Below are positions 1 through 8,917 of a stretch of DNA of 64,000 nucleotides, in pieces. Position 1 is the first letter of the stretch, and each line of letters starts with the position of its first letter. Origin of the DNA: an uncultured Tenacibaculum sp. (GTDB lineage Bacteria; Bacteroidota; Bacteroidia; Flavobacteriales; Flavobacteriaceae); the NCBI RefSeq assembly GCF_947495995.1, contig NZ_CANMAX010000012.1, forward strand, positions 28,251 to 92,250, read 5' to 3'. The notes under the pieces are model-generated. The model was given only the letters and a program-made list of their open reading frames with translations. It did no database searches and was not told the DNA's origin. The translations under genes were made by a program, and so were the position numbers.

Positions 1-203
1 TATTATTAAATCAAACACAAAACTGCTTTTATTTTGCGAATACCATAAAAAACAACAAAACATCACTAGTTTTTTTAAGTATATTTTAAGAAAAAACGTT
101 TTTTTAACGTGTTAACATACAGCAATTTGAGCATAAAGCATTAAAAAATTGCTATATAAACAGACTATCAAACAATTAAATAGTAAAAAATTGGATTAAA
201 AAA

Positions 204-239
204 CCCATAATTATACTAAAGGTGAAGTAAAATTATGGG
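204..239 (-). terminator. Candidate terminator of the two-component/lipoprotein strand
   Basis: CCCATAATT at 204-212 pairs with AATTATGGG at 231-239 around an 18-base loop. Read on the minus strand the stem is followed by a T-rich run, as expected after the gene ending at 271. The rest of 1-270 is AT-rich and I see no gene in it. Confidence 0.45.
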
Positions 240-270
240 CATAAATCACGAGCTAACTAGTTTTGATAGT

Positions 271-1254
271 CTAGTTATTTTTTAACCAAATCAGAAAATC
301 AGTAAAAACATTATCCCAATGTCTTTCAAAAGTATTTTTACCTACTTTTTGAAAACTATGATTCAGATTTGGATATACTTTAAATGTCAGGTTTTCTTTT
401 CCTTTTCTAATAAATTCTACAGGAATTAAATATGTTGATTCTATTGGTACTGATGTATCTTTTGATCCCATTGCCACATATAAAGGAATATCTATTTGAA
501 TTAAATTTTCAATTGGTGATTCTGAAAAATGATACCATCTTTTATACGGATGACCATACCAAGTTTTCTTAAGATCATCTTTATTTTTCATTATATCCTT
601 GTATTTAGATAACAAAGAATCAATCTTTTGAATTCCTTCTTCTTCTGTAATTTTCCCAGATAAAACATCTTTTCTAACAAATAATGGGAAATCATACCAT
701 TGCGAATTTCCTCCTCCCGACCAAAAACCTATGTGAGTAATTTTGTTATTAATTGTTCCTAGTTTTGCTACTACATCACTTCCTTCTGAATGTCCTACGA
801 CAACTATTTTGTTTGGTTTTGTCAATAATCTTTTAGTGATATCATTAATAACGTTGTGGATTTGGTTCGCTCTGTATTGTAATGATAATCCTGAATAATA
901 ACTATCTGGTATTTGATATTCTTCATCTTTATCGTGACAAAAAACAACTCCTTTTTTAGAGACTATTACAAATGCATAATCTTCTGGTATCATTTGTAAA
1001 TCAAAAGGCATTGTAGAACCTCTATATTTTTTCCCATCTTTTTTAAAGAAACTGTAAAAAGGCTTTGAGTTTGAACCATGGATAAATAACAATATATTTT
1101 TCTTTGATGTTATTTTTCCTTTTGTATATATATGATAGTTAATTGTATCATTCTTCGTTTCAATTGAATAATGTTTAAAACCTTTTATCGTATTACACTG
1201 ACTGTATGTTAATCCGAAATTGATACAAAAAGTAATGACTAAAATCTTTTTCAT
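271..1254 (-). CDS. Secreted alpha/beta hydrolase
   Basis: A 327-residue protein with an N-terminal signal peptide (MKKILVITFCINFGLTYSQ), so it should act outside the cytoplasm. It has an alpha/beta-hydrolase core: an oxyanion strand FIHGSNS, the nucleophile elbow GHSEG (Ser about 156), an Asp in GSKDTSVP and a late His in NLNHSF, which together form a plausible Ser-Asp-His triad. The substrate cannot be told; a serine peptidase or esterase is possible. I chose the ATG at 1254 because it starts a clean signal peptide; an ATG seven codons earlier would overlap the upstream gene's stop. It follows the lipoprotein gene by 10 bases and probably shares its transcript. Confidence 0.8.
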   Translation of the reverse strand: MKKILVITFCINFGLTYSQCNTIKGFKHYSIETKNDTINYHIYTKGKITSKKNILLFIHGSNSKPFYSFFKKDGKKYRGSTMPFDLQMIPEDYAFVIVSKKGVVFCHDKDEEYQIPDSYYSGLSLQYRANQIHNVINDITKRLLTKPNKIVVVGHSEGSDVVAKLGTINNKITHIGFWSGGGNSQWYDFPLFVRKDVLSGKITEEEGIQKIDSLLSKYKDIMKNKDDLKKTWYGHPYKRWYHFSESPIENLIQIDIPLYVAMGSKDTSVPIESTYLIPVEFIRKGKENLTFKVYPNLNHSFQKVGKNTFERHWDNVFTDFLIWLKNN

Positions 1255-1264
1255 AACAACTAGA

Positions 1265-1858
1265 TTAGTATCCATTTGAATTCATTTTTTCGCTTTCTCT
1301 TTTTACTTCTTTTAGGTTTTGGATAGAAGCTTCTAATTCTCTTTTTGCTCTTTCTAATCTAGCTTCTGCACTACTTACAGAGTTTCTTCTTTTATTTTGA
1401 AATGTATGTCTTTTGTGTGACGATATATATTCTTGAAGATCTTCTGCTACTGCTTTTATTTTTCTATATAATCTTGTACTTGCTTCAGATTTATCAAGAT
1501 AGATTGACATTCTGTTTTTAGATAAAGAGCATTCAAAAACAACTTCTCCGTTCTTTTCAATTTCCCAAACCTTTTCTCTTCTACTTTTAATGAATTTAAT
1601 GTCTTCTAAAGCATCGGATAAAATATTCTCTACTCCTTCTCTTTTTGAAGCATGAAATTTAGATTTAAATTTAAATTGTGAATTTGAATCTGAAACACTT
1701 GTAGAACTACTTATTCTTGAAGATGATGAAGTTGTAACCTCGGTATGAGAATTTGTACTATTTGGTGTTTTTGGTGGAGTTGGTATTGATGGTGAGTTTT
1801 GTGCACATGCACTAATTACTGTTAAAATTGATACTAGAGTGATTTTAATAAATTTCAT
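1265..1858 (-). CDS. Small lipoprotein with C-terminal coiled coil
   Basis: A 197-residue protein with a lipoprotein signal (hydrophobic stretch followed by ISAC, lipidated Cys about 18). A Ser/Thr/Pro-rich linker covers roughly 20-65, and a charged helical tail at about 160-195 (EARLERAKRELEAS) predicts a coiled coil. I do not recognise the family. It lies between the response-regulator gene and the hydrolase. Its promoter carries the same phased TTAAC repeats as the kinase promoter, so it may be a direct target of that two-component system and could have an envelope-stress or sensing role (inference). Confidence 0.75.
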   Translation of the reverse strand: MKFIKITLVSILTVISACAQNSPSIPTPPKTPNSTNSHTEVTTSSSSRISSSTSVSDSNSQFKFKSKFHASKREGVENILSDALEDIKFIKSRREKVWEIEKNGEVVFECSLSKNRMSIYLDKSEASTRLYRKIKAVAEDLQEYISSHKRHTFQNKRRNSVSSAEARLERAKRELEASIQNLKEVKRESEKMNSNGY

Positions 1859-1890
1859 AATGTTTAGTTTTTTCGTTTATAAATACACTC

Positions 1891-1898
1891 CAAAACTA
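1891..1898 (-). promoter_or_regulatory. -7 promoter box of the lipoprotein gene
   Basis: On the minus strand this reads TAGTTTTG, an exact match to the Bacteroidota -7 consensus TAnnTTTG, 32 bases upstream of the ATG at 1858. The TTAAC repeats begin 38 bases upstream of it. Confidence 0.5.
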
Positions 1899-1935
1899 CT
1901 TTCATTTCTTCATTAAAAACTAGATTTTAAGTCCG

Positions 1936-1954
1936 TTAACCTAGCATTAACCTA
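1936..1954 (-). promoter_or_regulatory. Candidate OmpR-family operator, lipoprotein promoter
   Basis: Two perfect TTAACCTA copies at 1936-1943 and 1947-1954 have an 11-base period, the geometry OmpR-family dimers bind. They lie 38 and 49 bases from the -7 box, the same distances and orientation as two of the three TTAAC copies upstream of the histidine-kinase gene. Binding by the adjacent regulator is inferred. Confidence 0.5.
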
Positions 1955-1968
1955 CATGTGAAATACTA

Positions 1969-2667
1969 TTAACTTATCTTAAACTCTAAGCCAATTCCTC
2001 TTGAACTTTCTATCTTTATATTAATGTCTTTTTTGAAATACTTACGCAACCTGCTTATGAAAACATCCATACTTCTTCCTGAGAAATAATCGTCGTTCTT
2101 CCATACAGCCTTTAAAATCTCTTCCCTTTTTAACATCTGGTTTTTATGTTCAAATAAAAACAGAATTAAACTCGCTTCTTTTTCAGTAAGTTGTTGTGAT
2201 TCCCCATTAAAAACTAACGATAAACGTCTTTGATCAAACTCGTAAGCTCCAATTTGAATGACTTCTCCTTTATTTCCTTTAGTAACAATATGATTAGACC
2301 TATTAATTATATTTCGAATTCTTAAGACTAATTCATCTGCATCAAAAGGTTTCACTACATAATCATCGGCTCCTAATTTCAATCCTTTAATTTTATCTTC
2401 TTTTAGTTTTCTTGCGGTTAGAAAAATAAAAGGAACTTCTGGATTTACATCTATAATTTGCTCAGCTAGAGTAAATCCGTCCATTTTTGGCATCATTACA
2501 TCTAAGACACAGATATGAAAACTACTTTCTTTGAATTTCTCTAAAGCTTCTTCACCATTTTGAGCCCAAACGACAGTATAACCAGACATTTCTAGATATT
2601 GTTTCAGAAGATTACCAAAATCTACATCATCTTCCGCTAATAAAATATGTTCTTTTGTTTGAGTCAT
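1969..2667 (-). CDS. rprY: OmpR-family response regulator, RprY-like
   Basis: A 232-residue two-domain regulator. The receiver domain (about 6-120) has the acidic pair EDD, the phospho-acceptor Asp 56 in VLDVMMPKMDG, a Thr in FLTA and Lys in VKPFD. The C-terminal winged-helix DNA-binding domain (about 135-230) carries the LTEKEASLILFLFEH and SRLRKYF segments of the OmpR/PhoB family. Its start overlaps the kinase stop by one base (TAATG), so the two are translationally coupled. The gene name rests on family resemblance to Bacteroidota RprY and is tentative. Phased TTAAC repeats upstream of its own operon suggest autoregulation. Confidence 0.9.
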   Translation of the reverse strand: MTQTKEHILLAEDDVDFGNLLKQYLEMSGYTVVWAQNGEEALEKFKESSFHICVLDVMMPKMDGFTLAEQIIDVNPEVPFIFLTARKLKEDKIKGLKLGADDYVVKPFDADELVLRIRNIINRSNHIVTKGNKGEVIQIGAYEFDQRRLSLVFNGESQQLTEKEASLILFLFEHKNQMLKREEILKAVWKNDDYFSGRSMDVFISRLRKYFKKDINIKIESSRGIGLEFKIS

Positions 2668-4049
2668 TAATCTAAAGGTAATTTAATACTAAAAGTGGTT
2701 CCTTTTCCTTTTTCACTTTTTACTGAAATTGTTCCGTTATGTGCTTTTATGATTTGATTGCTATAATACAACCCTAATCCTAAACCTTTCACATTATGAA
2801 TATCTTTATTTTCAGCTCTGAAAAATTTATTAAAAATCTGTTGAATATCTTTCTTAGAAATTCCAATTCCGTTATCTGAAATTATAATTTCAATTCCTTT
2901 ATTATGTTTTAGTTGAACTTTTAATTCAGTTCCACCGTATTTCACTGCATTTTCCAAAATGTTAGACAATACAGTGCTCATGTAGAATTTATCGACTTCA
3001 ATTAAAACATCATAATCACACATAACATTAGTTAAAGGAATATCTTTATTAGAGATTAAAAAATCGTCTACAATCTCTAAAACAAAATCATTCAGACTAA
3101 CACTTTCCTTTTGTAATTCAATTTCATTATAACCTAAACTGTTATTTAATACTTGATCAACTAGTTTTTGCAATCTTATATTTTGCCTTTCTATTGTTTC
3201 TATAGTTGATTCAGCAAAATTGTTTTGCGCATTAAGGTCTTGCCTTTTCAACATTTTTGTAGCTAAGGATAAAGTAGCTAAAGGTGTTTTTAACTCGTGT
3301 GTGATGTTATTAATAAAGTCCGTTTTAATATCTGCGATCTTTTTTTGCGTGATTAAGTTCTTAATAGAATAATAAAATAGTCCTATGACAAAAAGAAAAA
3401 TACAAAAAGAGAAAATTAGTAGTCCTCTCATTTCAGTAAGAATGATGCTATTCCAACCATCTATATTCATATAATTAACTGTTTTAAAAACTACATCATA
3501 TTTACCTTTTCTAGTTTTTCCGCTTAATTTTCTTTCAAAACTTCTACTAGTTTCCCAAGTTGAAGTACCTAAACGTAATTCAGGGTCGTTTTCAAAATCG
3601 TAACCTACCAATCTTAAATCCTTTGCTTCTTTATCAAAATACAACGTATCTGTTTTTAAACTATCAACTAGAATAATACTCTGTAAAATCTTATGATATT
3701 TTAAATCATAATTTAAACTTTTGCCTTTTATTTCTTTTTTATATTCTGAAATAAACCTCGGATTTAAAGAATCGTTTATAGCTTTTAATCTATTTAATAA
3801 CATTTCTTTAGATAGTAAGTTGACTGTGAATTTATCTAAATCTTTAAGGAAAGTATTAGAAATTGCATCACTTATCGAATCTATTGGTGTTGCATAACTC
3901 CCGATTTTACCTACAATTTCACTTGTTTTATCGATAAAAGCTTCTTTACGTAAAGCATAAGTATTTTGTATTAATCTTGCTTGAATTAAAGACAAAGCTG
4001 AAAGCCCAATTATAGAAGCAACTACTAATAAAATTATTTTTTTAGACAT
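2667..4049 (-). CDS. Sensor histidine kinase, partner of the downstream regulator
   Basis: A 460-residue membrane kinase. Transmembrane segments lie near 4-24 and 208-229 and enclose a periplasmic sensor region of about 180 residues without a recognised fold. The dimerisation/phospho-acceptor region contains NNITHELKTP with His 251. The ATPase domain shows an N box (NILENAVKYGG), a G1 box (DNGIGI), an F region (FFRA) and a G2 box (GLGLGLYYS). It comes first in the operon with the regulator. The ATG is four bases from a perfect -7 box, so the mRNA probably has almost no leader. Confidence 0.92.
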   Translation of the reverse strand: MSKKIILLVVASIIGLSALSLIQARLIQNTYALRKEAFIDKTSEIVGKIGSYATPIDSISDAISNTFLKDLDKFTVNLLSKEMLLNRLKAINDSLNPRFISEYKKEIKGKSLNYDLKYHKILQSIILVDSLKTDTLYFDKEAKDLRLVGYDFENDPELRLGTSTWETSRSFERKLSGKTRKGKYDVVFKTVNYMNIDGWNSIILTEMRGLLIFSFCIFLFVIGLFYYSIKNLITQKKIADIKTDFINNITHELKTPLATLSLATKMLKRQDLNAQNNFAESTIETIERQNIRLQKLVDQVLNNSLGYNEIELQKESVSLNDFVLEIVDDFLISNKDIPLTNVMCDYDVLIEVDKFYMSTVLSNILENAVKYGGTELKVQLKHNKGIEIIISDNGIGISKKDIQQIFNKFFRAENKDIHNVKGLGLGLYYSNQIIKAHNGTISVKSEKGKGTTFSIKLPLD

Positions 4050-4053
4050 CTTT

Positions 4054-4061
4054 CAAAAATA
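4054..4061 (-). promoter_or_regulatory. -7 promoter box of the kinase-regulator operon
   Basis: The minus strand reads TATTTTTG, an exact TAnnTTTG match, followed by AAAG and then the ATG at 4049. The box is too close to the start codon to leave room for a normal leader. Confidence 0.6.
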
Positions 4062-4086
4062 GTATTTGTTCTTTTATTTCCTTTAG

Positions 4087-4114
4087 TTAACTATGCCATT
4101 AACCTTCAATTAAC
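4087..4114 (-). promoter_or_regulatory. Candidate operator: three phased TTAAC repeats
   Basis: TTAAC occurs at 4087-4091, 4099-4103 and 4110-4114, 12 and 11 bases apart, starting 26, 38 and 49 bases upstream of the -7 box. The last two distances equal those at the lipoprotein promoter. This fits autoregulation by the OmpR-family protein of the operon. Confidence 0.5.
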
Positions 4115-4158
4115 TTAAAAAAATCTGAATGAACTTGAAAAAGTTTGGTAGAAAAATA

Positions 4159-4166
4159 TAATTTCG
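4159..4166 (+). promoter_or_regulatory. Candidate -7 box of the helicase gene
   Basis: TAATTTCG followed by CA is the TTCG variant of the -7 box, also seen before recR. It lies 21 bases upstream of the helicase ATG, in the divergent region shared with the kinase operon. Confidence 0.4.
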
Positions 4167-4187
4167 CACTGTTATACAATACGCTAT

Positions 4188-6818
4188 ATGAAAACGTCAC
4201 TTCAAAAATTGCATTTTAAACTTCAATGGAGAGCTTATCAAGCCAAAGTTCTTGAAAATTTTGACAAGCATATTGAAGACAATCATTTTCATATTGTTGC
4301 TCCTCCTGGTTCAGGTAAAACAATACTAGGATTAGAAATTGTTCGACGAATTGGAAAAAAAACCTTAATTCTTGCTCCAACACTTACGATTCGAAATCAA
4401 TGGAACGACAGACTTCAAAGTTTCTTTACAACAACAGATGAAAGTTTCGATGAAATTTCTTTTGATATTAAAAATCCATCAACACTAACATTTGCAACAT
4501 ATCAGGCTTTATATAGTTTCTTTAAGACTTTTGAAACTATTGAAGAATACTTTGATTTCTTTAAAAAGGAACAAATAGAAGTTTTACTTTTAGATGAAGC
4601 ACATCATTTGAAAAACGCTTGGTGGAAATGTTTATACGATTTAAAAGAAGAACATTTACAAACAGTTGTTGCCTTAACTGCTACTCCACCGTATGACAGT
4701 GAAAACACTGAAATTCAGAAATATTTTAAGCTCTGTAATGAAATTGATGATGAAATTGTAGTTCCTGATTTGGTTAAGGAAAAGAATTTAGCTCCTCATC
4801 AAGATTTGGTTTATTTATCGAAACCTGAGGATGATGAAATTAAATTCATAACTGAATTTAAAAAGAAAGTTTCAGATTTTATTACAGAATTAACGAATGA
4901 TTCTGAATTTATAGACTTTGTAAAAAAGCATAGATTTTACAGTTTTACAGCAAACAATCTTGAAGAAATATATAAGAATACGGAATTCTTTTCCTCTATA
5001 TTAATTTTTTTAAATGCTACTGGAGAAAAAATTACTCGAGAAAAATCAGTTATATTAGGGTTTCATGAAGAAGAAACTATTGAATTTCCAGATTTTAATA
5101 ATCATTGGGCAGAAATTTTACTGCAATTTTTACTCGTAACTGATCGAGAGCAATTACTTACTGATGAAGAATATTTAGAGCAAATAGAAAAACAGCTTCG
5201 ATTACTTTCTACGTTTAGTAAAAATAAAGTGAATTTAACGGGCGACGAACTTGTTTATAAATCATTAAGTAACAGTCCGAGTAAATTAAAGAGTATTGTA
5301 GAAATTGTTCGACAAGAACAAAAAAACTTAAAAGACGATTTACGTTGTGTTATTCTGACAGATTATATTCGAAAAGAATATTTAAACATAGAAAAAGAAG
5401 CTCACAATGAAATTCAGAAAATGGGTGTGATTCCTATTTTTCAACGTATTAAAAATGTAATTTTTTATCCAAAATCTCTTGCAGTTTTAACAGGATCGAT
5501 AGTTTTAGTTCATCAAGATATTATCAATGAACTTGAAAAAATTGATAATTTAGAAAACTATACAATTACCTACTTAAAATCAGATGAAAATTTTGTTTTA
5601 TTAACAGCTAAAACATCTTCACAGAAAAGTATAGTCGAAGTAATTACAGCGCTTTTTCAACTGGGACATATTAAAATTCTTATTGGTACTAAATCACTTT
5701 TAGGTGAAGGATGGGATGCACCAAGCATTAATAGTTTGATTTTAGCTTCTGTTGTTGGTTCTTTTGTTTCTTCTAATCAAATGCGAGGAAGAGCTATCAG
5801 AATAGATAGCAATAATCCTAATAAAGTTGGATTAATATGGCATTTAGCTTGTTTAGATCCTACAAATGAAAATGGAGGTAAAGATTTTACCGTACTCGAT
5901 AGACGTTTTAGTTCTTTTTTAGGAATTTCAAATACTGAAAACAATACTATAAAAACAGGAATAAAAAGATTAAATCTCCCTGAAGCAATTTTCTCTAATG
6001 ATGTAGAAAGTTTAAATCAGAAAACTTTAGCTCTATCAGGTACAAGAAATTCTATATCTGAAAAATGGGAAAAAGCTATTTTTAAAGGAAAAAAAGTAAA
6101 TCAACAACTTACTTTTATTAATCGTTCTAAAAAGGAACTAGAACCTAAAGGTGAAGATTACACTAACGCTGTCGTTTTTGCTGTAAAGGAAACATGGTTT
6201 ATTCTTCTACTATTTGCTATTTACGGTGCTTTACTATTAATTATCAATCATAAACCAACTTTATATTTTTTAAGCTTTACACTTCTCTTGATTGTGATTT
6301 GGTTTGCTTTTAAAATTAATTTGTTTGTAAAATACTATTTGAAATACGGAATTATAGATAAACGAATTTATAACAGAGCTTTAGTTGTACTGAATTCACT
6401 CTATGATTTACAACTTATTTCCACTCCAAAGCATAAAGTAAAATTAAAAACTAAGGTTACTGAAAAAGGTAACATAGTATGTACAATTGATGGAGCAAAT
6501 AGACTTGAAAGTAAACTTTTTGTAGATGCTTTAAATGAATTACTGATTCCAATAGAAAACCCTAAATATATTATTTGTGAATCTACTTGGTTAACTGAAA
6601 AACTTGAACAACAACGTTTTTTTGCTGTTCCTGAAGTATTTTGTTCTAATAAAAAAAGTGCTATAGTTTTTGAAAAATATTGGAATAAACATATTCATAA
6701 AGCAACACTTATTTATACTAGAAACACTAACGGTAGAAAACTGTTATTAAAAGCAAAACTTCAAGCTGTTAAAAGATCGAGTAGAAAAATTACTCGAAAA
6801 CATGTTATTTGGGAATAG
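4188..6818 (+). CDS. Superfamily 2 DEAH-type helicase with C-terminal membrane segments
   Basis: An 876-residue protein. The helicase core has Walker A at 38-45 (APPGSGKT), motif Ia (LAPTLTIRNQW), DEAH at 136-139, motif III (LTATPP) and motif VI near 531 (QMRGRAIRID). A segment GEGWDAPSI just before it matches motif V. It therefore resembles the ResIII/type III restriction group of DEAD-like ATPases. Unusually, two strongly hydrophobic segments at about 668-688 and 692-715 follow the core, and then a basic soluble tail. No methylase or nuclease gene is adjacent, so a restriction role is not supported. It is transcribed alone, divergent from the kinase operon. Its substrate and the purpose of membrane anchoring are unknown. 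Confidence 0.85.
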   Translation: MKTSLQKLHFKLQWRAYQAKVLENFDKHIEDNHFHIVAPPGSGKTILGLEIVRRIGKKTLILAPTLTIRNQWNDRLQSFFTTTDESFDEISFDIKNPSTLTFATYQALYSFFKTFETIEEYFDFFKKEQIEVLLLDEAHHLKNAWWKCLYDLKEEHLQTVVALTATPPYDSENTEIQKYFKLCNEIDDEIVVPDLVKEKNLAPHQDLVYLSKPEDDEIKFITEFKKKVSDFITELTNDSEFIDFVKKHRFYSFTANNLEEIYKNTEFFSSILIFLNATGEKITREKSVILGFHEEETIEFPDFNNHWAEILLQFLLVTDREQLLTDEEYLEQIEKQLRLLSTFSKNKVNLTGDELVYKSLSNSPSKLKSIVEIVRQEQKNLKDDLRCVILTDYIRKEYLNIEKEAHNEIQKMGVIPIFQRIKNVIFYPKSLAVLTGSIVLVHQDIINELEKIDNLENYTITYLKSDENFVLLTAKTSSQKSIVEVITALFQLGHIKILIGTKSLLGEGWDAPSINSLILASVVGSFVSSNQMRGRAIRIDSNNPNKVGLIWHLACLDPTNENGGKDFTVLDRRFSSFLGISNTENNTIKTGIKRLNLPEAIFSNDVESLNQKTLALSGTRNSISEKWEKAIFKGKKVNQQLTFINRSKKELEPKGEDYTNAVVFAVKETWFILLLFAIYGALLLIINHKPTLYFLSFTLLLIVIWFAFKINLFVKYYLKYGIIDKRIYNRALVVLNSLYDLQLISTPKHKVKLKTKVTEKGNIVCTIDGANRLESKLFVDALNELLIPIENPKYIICESTWLTEKLEQQRFFAVPEVFCSNKKSAIVFEKYWNKHIHKATLIYTRNTNGRKLLLKAKLQAVKRSSRKITRKHVIWE

Positions 6819-6821
6819 CTA

Positions 6822-7235
6822 TTATATACTATTTAATTGAGCAATAACTTTCTTAAAAAAAGAAACTGAATAGATCAAAAAAGGAATACTAAAGAGAAAA
6901 GAAAAAGCATGTAAATTTTCATAATACCAATTTCCATAAGTAAGATATATGACAGCAAACAATAGTAAAATTATTCCTATGATATTAAAAATCATTTTAC
7001 TTATTGTAGCTTTTTGAAATAATCCTAAGATTAAAATCAATTTACCTATAATAGAAATAAAACCAACATTCATTAGTCTATCCATGTAACTTAATTCAAA
7101 ATCAACTTGAATTCCATTTTTTAGAAAATTTGGAATACTAAGAATATCGAAAAAAATTAAAAATCCTAAACCATGACCAAATCCTATTACAATTAAAGAA
7201 TGAAGGAGAATAGTTATTAAACTTTCTTTTCGCAT
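6822..7235 (-). CDS. Small four-helix membrane protein
   Basis: A 137-residue protein with about four predicted transmembrane helices (roughly 8-30, 53-72, 78-100, 110-130) and no conserved catalytic motif. Its size and layout recall DoxX-like small membrane proteins, but I cannot assign it firmly. It ends three bases from the convergent helicase gene and sits five bases downstream of hemF, so it probably belongs to the hemF transcript. Confidence 0.65.
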   Translation of the reverse strand: MRKESLITILLHSLIVIGFGHGLGFLIFFDILSIPNFLKNGIQVDFELSYMDRLMNVGFISIIGKLILILGLFQKATISKMIFNIIGIILLLFAVIYLTYGNWYYENLHAFSFLFSIPFLIYSVSFFKKVIAQLNSI

Positions 7236-7240
7236 CTATA

Positions 7241-8143
7241 TTAAACCCAATTCACCGGTTTGGCTAAAACTTCTAGTAATTCTGCTTCTTTTGTTCCTGC
7301 TTCTGGAACATGATTATATTTCCATTGTACTGTTGGCGGTAAACTCATTAAAATACTTTCTATTCTTCCATTAGTTTTTAATCCGAACAACGTACCTCTA
7401 TCATGAACTAAATTGAACTCAACATAACGCCCTCTTCTTACCTCTTGCCAATCTTTATGCTCTTGTGTGTATTCTGTATCTTTTCTTTTCTCAACAATTG
7501 GTACGTAGCTATTTAAAAAACTATTACCTACTTCAGTGACAAAATCGTATCGATTTTGCATCGAAAACTCTTCTGTTTCTTTTAAATAATCAAAGAACAA
7601 CCCACCTACTCCTCTAGCTTCATTTCTATGAGCATTCCAGAAATAATTATCACAAGTCTCTTTAAATTTAGGATAAAAATCTGCGTGATGTTTATCGCAA
7701 GCTGTTTTACAAACTATGTGAAAATGTTTAGCATCTTCTTTAAATAAATAATACGGAGTTAAATCTTGACCTCCACCAAACCATTGGGTTACAATTTCTC
7801 CTTTCTCATTATACATTTCAAAATAACGCCAATTCGCGTGAACTGTAGGAACAAAAGGATTTTTTGGATGTAATACTAAACTTAAACCACAAGCAAAGAA
7901 GTTACCAGTTGCTACATTAAACTGTTTTCTTAAAACTTCTGGTAATTCTCCATGAACAGCAGATATATTTACGCCTCCTTTTTCAAATACTTTTCCGTTT
8001 TCTATAACACGAGTTCTACCTCCTCCACCTTCAGCTCTTTTCCATAAATCTTCTTGAAATTTAGCCTCGTCATCGATACTCTCTATTTTAGAAGTAATAG
8101 TGTCTTGTAATTGTTCAATATAAGCGTAAAATTGATCTTTCAT
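7241..8143 (-). CDS. hemF: Oxygen-dependent coproporphyrinogen III oxidase
   Basis: A 300-residue protein, the usual length for HemF. It oxidatively decarboxylates coproporphyrinogen III to protoporphyrinogen IX in the cytoplasm using O2. Family motifs seen: GGGGRTRV near 40, WFGGGQDLTPYY near 120, GGLFFDYL, and EVRRGRYVEFNLVHDRGT near the C-terminus. It is not the radical-SAM enzyme HemN, as there is no CxxxCxxC. It lies about 2.4 kb beyond hemE and has its own -7 box, so it is probably transcribed separately from the main hem operon. Confidence 0.96.
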   Translation of the reverse strand: MKDQFYAYIEQLQDTITSKIESIDDEAKFQEDLWKRAEGGGGRTRVIENGKVFEKGGVNISAVHGELPEVLRKQFNVATGNFFACGLSLVLHPKNPFVPTVHANWRYFEMYNEKGEIVTQWFGGGQDLTPYYLFKEDAKHFHIVCKTACDKHHADFYPKFKETCDNYFWNAHRNEARGVGGLFFDYLKETEEFSMQNRYDFVTEVGNSFLNSYVPIVEKRKDTEYTQEHKDWQEVRRGRYVEFNLVHDRGTLFGLKTNGRIESILMSLPPTVQWKYNHVPEAGTKEAELLEVLAKPVNWV

Positions 8144-8164
8144 TCTTCATTAATTATTGAACAA

Positions 8165-8172
8165 CAAAAGTA
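8165..8172 (-). promoter_or_regulatory. -7 promoter box of hemF
   Basis: The minus strand reads TACTTTTG, an exact TAnnTTTG match, 21 bases upstream of the hemF ATG in the short gap after the EI24-type gene. Confidence 0.5.
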
Positions 8173-8188
8173 CTGATTAAAGTATTCT

Positions 8189-8917
8189 CTATTGAATTTT
8201 TTTCAGGGTTTCTGTAGTTGCAGCTGTAACAGAAAAAGGTAAAACTAAAACAACTCCAATAAATGGTATTAATTGAAAAAGTATAAATATTATTCCGTTA
8301 CCAATAGCAGTTCCTCTATTTTTTCTTACAAAAGTAACAGTGTCTTTATATTTAAAATGACGTTCTAAAGTAAAATCCATATTTCCAAATCCTGCATAGT
8401 ATGCCTGTACTAAGAATAATATGATCGGAGTAAAAATTCCGATAACTGGAATAAGCCCAATAATTAAAAACGGAATTGTTATAAGTAATTCTTTACCTAA
8501 ATTTCTAACACTAATTCGTATTCCTCTAGCTAAAGATTCAGAAAAACTACTTGGTTTATGTTGATGTTGTTTTCCATATAAGTATTCTTCAATTTTTAAA
8601 GATACCGGACTCATAAACGGAGATGATAATGCTAAAACAATATGTTTATATAAGATTAAACCAATAACTAAAATCACTATACCTCCTAGAAAATTACCGA
8701 TTGTAGTAAATGTTTCTTTTCCAAATTCCCATGGCCATAATTGGGCAATATAACTTCCCAAATCATCTGATAAAAAATATGTGATTGATCCTATAACTAT
8801 TCCTGTTATTAAACTTATAAACACAGGAATCATAAAATATTTCCATAAGTTTAATTTTCTAATAATAGTAAGCGCATCGAAATATGCTTTAATAGCATTT
8901 ATGGCAGATTGTATCAT
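8189..8917 (-). CDS. EI24-domain membrane protein (CysZ-like)
   Basis: A 242-residue inner-membrane protein with several long hydrophobic helices (about 28-50, 70-95, 145-175, 205-230) and the long-helix pattern of the EI24/CysZ family. CysZ of enterobacteria mediates sulfate uptake, but many family members have no tested function and nothing nearby points to sulfur metabolism. Its ATG overlaps the stop of the preceding aspartic-protease-like gene by four bases (ATGA), so the two are translationally coupled. Confidence 0.75.
   Translation of the reverse strand: MIQSAINAIKAYFDALTIIRKLNLWKYFMIPVFISLITGIVIGSITYFLSDDLGSYIAQLWPWEFGKETFTTIGNFLGGIVILVIGLILYKHIVLALSSPFMSPVSLKIEEYLYGKQHQHKPSSFSESLARGIRISVRNLGKELLITIPFLIIGLIPVIGIFTPIILFLVQAYYAGFGNMDFTLERHFKYKDTVTFVRKNRGTAIGNGIIFILFQLIPFIGVVLVLPFSVTAATTETLKKIQ

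Noticed and set aside
254..277. Terminator formed by TAACTAG and CTAGTTA
   Set aside because: It overlaps the stop codon of the hydrolase gene and has no T-run; the hairpin at 204-239 is a better candidate.
4188..6818. Restriction-modification or other defence island
   Set aside because: The helicase resembles type III restriction subunits only in its motor; no methylase, nuclease or defence gene lies nearby.
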